From positions 1-64,000 of the forward strand of contig CAWFMA010000024.1 in the NCBI GenBank assembly GCA_963816855.1: 64,000 nt of DNA, given 5' to 3'. This DNA is from DASTFP01 sp963816855 (GTDB taxonomy: Bacteria; Verrucomicrobiota; Verrucomicrobiia; Chthoniobacterales; Terrimicrobiaceae). Shown here piece after piece: positions 59,808 to 64,000 of the stretch (the stretch's first letter is position 1; every line of letters begins with the position of its first letter). The position numbers and the translations under genes are program-made. A model generated the notes under the pieces. It did not search any database. It worked only from the letters and a program-made list of their open reading frames with translations, and was not told where the DNA came from.

Positions 59808-61982
59808 ATGAATCGCACGTTCGCAAGGCTTTTCGCTGCCGCCTTAATTGCTCTGGCGGTCCTTATCCCGGGCTCCGCAGGGGCTCGCAGTTCCGTCGAT
59901 CCCGGGCAGGTGGCGATCTCGGTGGCGCGTTGGCTGGAACAGGGCCACTACACGCGGGAGAAGCTCGATGACAAGTTTTCGGAGAGATTTCTTCAAACGT
60001 ATCTTACGACGCTGGATTACAATAAGTTGTACTTTACGCAGCAGGATATCGACCAATTCAGGAGCAAATACTCGACGACCCTTGGCGATAGTGTCTTAAG
60101 GGGAGATCTGGGGCCGGCGCGGGAAATTTTCGCCCGCTTCCGGCAGCGCGTCGAGGAGCGCGTCGCCAAGAACAAGAAACTCGCTCAGAAGAAATATGGT
60201 TTCGACACCAACCGTACCGTTGAGATCAACCGGCAGGAGGCCGCCTGGCCGAAGAATCCTGAGGAAGCAGATCGAATCTGGCAAAATCGCATCGAGGCGG
60301 AACTCCTCAAGGAAGATCTGGCTGAGCTGAAGCTCAGGTCTCCGCAGGAAACGGTCACGCGCCGCTACGATCAGGTCCTTCGCAACGTTCGCGACATGGA
60401 GGACGATGACGTGGTAAAGACGTTCTTGAGCGCCTTGGCACAAACCTACGATCCGCATTCTGAATATTTGGGCCCTTCCGACCTGGAAAATTTTCAGATA
60501 TCGATGAAGCTTTCTCTCGTCGGTGTCGGCGCGGTGCTCTCTTCGGAAGACGGCTACGCGAAAGTCAAGGAAGTCGTCCCGGGCGGGCCCGCCGATCGCG
60601 ATGGTCATCTCTCGATCAACGACCGGATCGCCGCCGTGGCTCAAGGGGACGGAGAGTTCGAGGACGTCGTGGATATGAAACTCGACAAGGTCGTGGAAAA
60701 AATCCGCGGCAAGAAGGGGACGCTTGTCCGTTTGCTCGTGATCCCCGGCGACGCCACCGATCCCTCGAAGCGCAAGATTGTCGAAATTCGCAGAGACGAG
60801 GTGAAGCTGAAGGATCAGGAAGCCAAGGCGGAGGTAATCGATCTCGATGGGCATGGAGGCCGCACGGCTCGGATCGGCTGGATAACCCTTCCCTCGTTTT
60901 ATGCCAACATGGAGAATCGCGGAACACCGAAAAGCACCACCGAGGACGTGGCCGCTCTCCTTACGCGTCTCAAGCGGGAAGGTATTCAGGGTCTGGTGAT
61001 CGATCTTCGCCGGGACGGCGGAGGCTCGTTGGAGGAGGCTATCAATCTGACTGGTCTCTTCATTCCAAAGGGCCCCGTCGTTCAAGCCAAGGATTCGAAC
61101 GGAAAGATTACCGTTTCGCAAGACACCAACCCTGTTGTTGCTTATAGCGGGCCTCTTATCGTCTTGACCAACCGGCTGAGCGCTTCCGCGAGTGAAATTT
61201 TCGCTGCGGCGTTGCAGGACTACGGCAGGGCGGTGATCGTAGGAGACGAGCGGACGTTCGGCAAGGGAACCGTTCAAACCGTGCTCGACCTCGGGCGTCT
61301 CATGTCGCCGTTCAGTCTTGGGGCGACCGACGCGGGAGCCCTCAAATTGACAATTCAGAAGTTCTACCGCGTTCGCGGCGGTTCGACGCAGCTCAACGGC
61401 GTCGAATCCGACATCGTCCTACCCTCTTTGACGGATAACCCAGAGATCGGGGAAGGGTCGTTGAAGAACAGGCTTTCCTACGATGAGGTTGCGCCGGTGA
61501 AAATTGCGGATTCCATGGCCGCAACGCCGTTGTTTCTTAGCCAATTGAAAGCGCGATCGGCCGCTCGCGTCGCTGCAGACCCAGAATTCGGTTACACCAC
61601 GGATGATATGACCAGGGTTCGTGATAAAATCGCCCAAAATGCGATTTCTCTTAACGAGAAGGTTCGCCGCAAGGAGCTGGTCGAGGACAAAAAACGAAAG
61701 GAACAGCGAGAAAAGGAAAGGCAGTCCCGGGGGCCGGCGCTGGAAGCGCAAGCTTACGAACTCACCCTTGACGACCTGTCAGCCCCGAAATTGCGGCCGG
61801 TTGCCTTCGATCGGAAGCAGGATAAGATTCCCATCGATGCGGACGATGACGACGCGGACGCCAAAAAGGCGACCCCTGAGCCCGATCCGATCCGGAACGA
61901 ATCGTTGCGCATCATGCAAGATCTCATCGAGCTGAATCAGCAAACGAAAACGGCCAGCATTCAAACCGATAAGCCGCTTTAG
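59808..61982 (+). CDS. prc: Tail-specific (C-terminal processing) protease, S41 family
   Basis: The protein has 724 residues, starting with a Sec signal (MNRTFARLFAAALIALAVLIPGSAG). The TSP N-terminal domain is about 30-220. A PDZ domain (about 220-320, MKLSLVGVGAVLSSEDGYAKVKEVVPGGPA) precedes the S41 peptidase with LVIDLRRDGGGSLEEAINLTGLF, the catalytic Ser in NRLSASASEIFAAALQ and Lys in DERTFGKGTVQ. A C-terminal region (about 580-700) has a charged coiled stretch RKELVEDKKRKEQREKE and a DUF3340-like segment. Prc trims periplasmic proteins such as FtsI in E. coli. Confidence 0.9.
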   Translation: MNRTFARLFAAALIALAVLIPGSAGARSSVDPGQVAISVARWLEQGHYTREKLDDKFSERFLQTYLTTLDYNKLYFTQQDIDQFRSKYSTTLGDSVLRGDLGPAREIFARFRQRVEERVAKNKKLAQKKYGFDTNRTVEINRQEAAWPKNPEEADRIWQNRIEAELLKEDLAELKLRSPQETVTRRYDQVLRNVRDMEDDDVVKTFLSALAQTYDPHSEYLGPSDLENFQISMKLSLVGVGAVLSSEDGYAKVKEVVPGGPADRDGHLSINDRIAAVAQGDGEFEDVVDMKLDKVVEKIRGKKGTLVRLLVIPGDATDPSKRKIVEIRRDEVKLKDQEAKAEVIDLDGHGGRTARIGWITLPSFYANMENRGTPKSTTEDVAALLTRLKREGIQGLVIDLRRDGGGSLEEAINLTGLFIPKGPVVQAKDSNGKITVSQDTNPVVAYSGPLIVLTNRLSASASEIFAAALQDYGRAVIVGDERTFGKGTVQTVLDLGRLMSPFSLGATDAGALKLTIQKFYRVRGGSTQLNGVESDIVLPSLTDNPEIGEGSLKNRLSYDEVAPVKIADSMAATPLFLSQLKARSAARVAADPEFGYTTDDMTRVRDKIAQNAISLNEKVRRKELVEDKKRKEQREKERQSRGPALEAQAYELTLDDLSAPKLRPVAFDRKQDKIPIDADDDDADAKKATPEPDPIRNESLRIMQDLIELNQQTKTASIQTDKPL

Positions 61983-61997
61983 CACATCCTCCCCCTT

Positions 61998-62040
61998 TAT
62001 AATCCAACGTCTTGACACCGATGCGCCAATGTGTGAATCT
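61998..62040 (+). promoter_or_regulatory. Possible promoter boxes upstream of the proline-rich protein gene
   Basis: A perfect TATAAT lies at 61998-62003 but has no convincing -35. A perfect TTGACA lies at 62012-62017 with only a weak -10 near 62035. Together they indicate promoter-like sequence in this 93-base gap, but no single pair is well spaced. Confidence 0.3.
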
Positions 62041-62075
62041 GCGGTTAGTTCGCCGTTTGGAATGCCTAGCTAACT

Positions 62076-62738
62076 ATGTCTGAGCCCAAAAAAGAAACTG
62101 TGCGAATTGTTCTCCCTCCCCGCCGGGACGGTCAGCCGGCTGCTTCGGGTCCCCGGGAAACGGCGATGATCAATTTGCCTCCGAAGCCGGTGCCCAAGCC
62201 CGCCGATCCCGCCTCTGCCGGGCCAGAGGGCCCTGCAATTTCCGCCGTTCCCAAACCCCCAAGTTTACCGTCTCTGGCGCCGAAAGTCCCGCCGAGCGTC
62301 GGATTTTCGTCCCCCCCGGCGGCGCCGAAGCCGCCTTCGATTGCGGGAGGGGCGCCCAAACCGCCCGTGTTGCCCGTGGCCCCGAAGCCGCCTTCCGTCA
62401 TTGGAGGACCAAGGCCGCCGGTCGCGTCGCCGCCTCTGTCTGTCCCCCCCTCTGCGCCAAAGGCGCCCTCGGTTTCAACTGTGCCTTCCGCGGGGCTCGC
62501 GTCCGTCGAGGGCAAGAAGGAGACCGCGAAGGTTCCTCCGAGCGTGGCGACTACGCGGCCGAATTTGCCCCAAGCCTCAGTCCATCTGCAAAGAAGGCCA
62601 GGCTCTTCGACGTCAAGTTCCGCGATAACGGTTGCGCCGCCGGTTCAAAGCGAAGAAGGCGCCGGATTGATGGTCGGAATTCTCGCCTTGGTGGCTTCTC
62701 TCGTCGCGGTTGGCGTGCAGGTCTGGATGTTCCTTTAG
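62076..62738 (+). CDS. Proline/alanine-rich tail-anchored membrane protein
   Basis: The protein has 220 residues. A conserved-looking basic N-terminus (MSEPKKETVRIVLPPRRDGQP) is followed by about 160 residues of Pro-, Ala-, Gly- and Ser-rich repeats built on P-K-P-P-x-x and A-P-K-x-P. A single C-terminal membrane helix (about 199-219, GLMVGILALVASLVAVGVQVWMFL) suggests tail anchoring with the Pro-rich part in the cytoplasm. No enzyme domain is visible. It sits between prc and trxA. Function unknown. Confidence 0.65.
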   Translation: MSEPKKETVRIVLPPRRDGQPAASGPRETAMINLPPKPVPKPADPASAGPEGPAISAVPKPPSLPSLAPKVPPSVGFSSPPAAPKPPSIAGGAPKPPVLPVAPKPPSVIGGPRPPVASPPLSVPPSAPKAPSVSTVPSAGLASVEGKKETAKVPPSVATTRPNLPQASVHLQRRPGSSTSSSAITVAPPVQSEEGAGLMVGILALVASLVAVGVQVWMFL

Positions 62739-62824
62739 CGTTCGGGTGGAAGCATCCCGAAGGAGGGCACGCGCGAATTTCTCGCGGATATGGCTTTTCC
62801 TTTGACCTAAGACTATTCTCCCTT

Positions 62825-63154
62825 ATGGCCAGTGAAAATATCGTAGAACTGAACGATTCGAACTTCGACAATGAGGTTTCGAAAATCTCGGAACCGTTGC
62901 TCGTGGACTTTTGGGCGCCTTGGTGCGCGCCGTGCCGGATGCTCGATCCAGTGGTCGGAGAAATCGCCAGGGAAAACGCGGGTAAGTTCGCGATCGCGAA
63001 AGTCAATGTGGACGAATCCCCGGGGGTGTCGGAAAAGTTTGGAGTTCGCAGCATCCCAACGTTGCTCTTTTTCAAGGCGGGAGAAAAACGGGATCAGACC
63101 GTCGGCGTCCTCGGAAAGGCGGAAATCGTTCGTCGGCTCCAGGCATTGGGTTAG
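62825..63154 (+). CDS. trxA: Thioredoxin
   Basis: The protein has 109 residues. The active site is WCAPC in LLVDFWAPWCAPCRMLDPVVGEIAREN, with Ala in place of the more common Gly (WCGPC). The conserved cis-Pro region is GVRSIPTLLFFKAGEK. Cytoplasmic thiol-disulfide reductant of ribonucleotide reductase and others. The CAPC variant is seen in several thioredoxins and should be redox-active. Confidence 0.93.
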   Translation: MASENIVELNDSNFDNEVSKISEPLLVDFWAPWCAPCRMLDPVVGEIARENAGKFAIAKVNVDESPGVSEKFGVRSIPTLLFFKAGEKRDQTVGVLGKAEIVRRLQALG

Positions 63155-63155
63155 T

Positions 63156-63238
63156 CGGCTCACGCGAGCCGCCCCGGGGCGGATTCCTTCACCCGCTGAG
63201 AGTTAAGGCGGAGAGTGAAAGCCTTCGCTTAAGGCTTT
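63156..63238. terminator. Two hairpins between trxA and dnaE
   Basis: A 6-base stem CGGCTC / GAGCCG with a 4-base loop (63156-63171) follows the trxA stop. A second, longer hairpin pairs AAAGCCTT (63218-63225) with AAGGCTTT (63231-63238) around a 5-base loop. The second ends in a short T run and could terminate trxA transcription upstream of dnaE. Confidence 0.45.
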
Positions 63239-63273
63239 GCTGTTTCATCGAGCGTTGCCGATAGTGCTCCTTG

Positions 63274-64000
63274 ATGGCTGCAGTTCCTTTCGTCCATTTA
63301 CACTGCCACACGGAATATTCGCTCCTGGACGGCGCGATCCGGACGAAGGACCTTGTAAAAAAGGCCGTCGAGTTCGGGATGCCGGCGGTGGCGATCACCG
63401 ACCACGGCAATCTGTACGGAGCGGTGGAATTTTATTTGGCCGCAAAAGCAGCCGGCATCCGGCCGATCGTCGGTTGCGAAGCGTACGTTGCACCCAACTC
63501 GCTGACCGCCCGGAATGCAAGCTCGGCCAGAGAGGCGGCATTTCACCTGACCTTGCTGGCGGCAAATGCTGAAGGCTATCGCAATCTGGTCAAGCTGGTT
63601 ACGGCTGCCCATCTTGAAGGCTTTTACTACAAGCCACGCGTCGACAAGGAGCTGTTGGCCAAGCACTCGCGAGGATTGATCGCGCTAAGCGGCTGCCTGA
63701 AGGGGGAGTTGAACGGAAGGTTGCTTACAGGTGACGTTACCGGCGCGCGACGGGTGGCCGGCGAGTATGCCGAGATTTTCGGAAGAGACGGGTTTTTCAT
63801 CGAGTTGCACGACCACAACCTGGACGCTCAGCGCCGTTGCAACCCCGGGCTGGTTCGTATCGCTCGGGAGATGGATCTCGGTCTGGTTGCCGCAAACGAC
63901 GTTCACTTTTTGGAGCCTGAGCACCATGAGTCGCATGACGTCATGCTGTGCATCGGCACTGGGGCAATGGTGTTCGATGAGAAGCGCATGCGCTACGCGC
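63274..64000 (+). CDS. dnaE: DNA polymerase III alpha subunit, partial (PHP domain)
   Basis: The replicative polymerase subunit runs off the right edge; 242 residues are visible from ATG 63274. They cover the N-terminal PHP domain: FVHLHCHTEYSLLDGAI (metal-ligand His pair), VAITDHGNLYGAVEFY, IRPIVGCEAYVAP, LTLLAANAEGYRNLVKLVTAAHLEGFYYKPRVD, LIALSGCLKGELN and LVAANDVHFLEPEHHESHDVMLCIGTG. The order and spacing are those of DnaE. The catalytic palm lies outside the window. Confidence 0.95.
   Translation, partial: MAAVPFVHLHCHTEYSLLDGAIRTKDLVKKAVEFGMPAVAITDHGNLYGAVEFYLAAKAAGIRPIVGCEAYVAPNSLTARNASSAREAAFHLTLLAANAEGYRNLVKLVTAAHLEGFYYKPRVDKELLAKHSRGLIALSGCLKGELNGRLLTGDVTGARRVAGEYAEIFGRDGFFIELHDHNLDAQRRCNPGLVRIAREMDLGLVAANDVHFLEPEHHESHDVMLCIGTGAMVFDEKRMRYA

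Noticed and set aside
1..64000. tRNA, rRNA and CRISPR arrays
   Set aside because: I scanned for typical tRNA T-loop strings, rRNA landmarks and spaced direct repeats and found none convincing.

Overview
The window looks like a chromosomal segment from a Gram-negative, meso-diaminopimelate-type bacterium, most likely of the phylum Verrucomicrobiota (soil Chthoniobacter/Udaeobacter-like lineages). This assignment is inference. It rests on moderately high G+C, an LptD outer-membrane assembly protein, a DNPR motif in MurE, a full division and cell wall (dcw) cluster with FtsA and a divergent FtsZ, many Gfo/Idh oxidoreductases and TIM-barrel sugar isomerases, and a large SUMF-type/discoidin-like exported protein. 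No rRNA, tRNA or CRISPR array was seen.

Layout. Positions 1-1720 look like a decayed island edge: a tyrosine recombinase runs off the left end, followed by a frameshifted NAD-dependent epimerase pseudogene. Positions 1921-10762 hold sugar metabolism: a mannose-1-phosphate guanylyltransferase, an aldo/keto reductase, two Gfo/Idh oxidoreductases, a 2-hydroxyacid dehydrogenase, a LacI-type regulator lacking most of its sensor domain, a HAD sugar phosphatase and two TIM-barrel isomerases. Positions 10971-12270 encode a glycine-rich repeat lipoprotein and a DUF2092-like exported protein. Positions 12841-18926 contain a likely sphingolipid module (serine palmitoyltransferase, YghO/bCerS-type acyltransferase, CerR-type reductase) preceded by a degenerate anti-sigma-like ATPase and followed by an L,D-transpeptidase and an SDR. 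A 962-residue multidomain exported protein lies on the minus strand at 18980-21868.

Positions 22174-41397 form the dcw cluster in the order mraZ, rsmH, ftsL-like, ftsI, murE, murF, mraY, murD, a LysM membrane protein, ftsW, murG, a murC-murB fusion, ddl, ftsQ, ftsA and divergent ftsZ. Most junctions overlap by a few bases. A three-repeat MraZ operator precedes the cluster. The products make the UDP-MurNAc-pentapeptide and lipid II, flip and polymerise it at the septum, and assemble the divisome.

Positions 41488-64000 hold housekeeping and envelope genes: a VOC protein, clpB, bioA, a CPBP protease, comF, accD-folC, queE, an alpha/beta hydrolase, a small membrane protein, purH, an ABC-2 permease, a half-size EamA protein, lptD, a type II secretion/pilus pair (pseudopilin and gspF-like), an MBL-fold hydrolase, a tail-specific protease, a proline-rich tail-anchored protein, thioredoxin, and the start of dnaE running off the right end.

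The most interesting items are the compact ceramide-type sphingolipid cluster, the FtsZ-like protein with altered nucleotide-binding and catalytic-loop residues but an intact C-terminal FtsA-binding peptide, the MurC-MurB fusion, the internally deleted LacI regulator, and the repeat-rich exported proteins.
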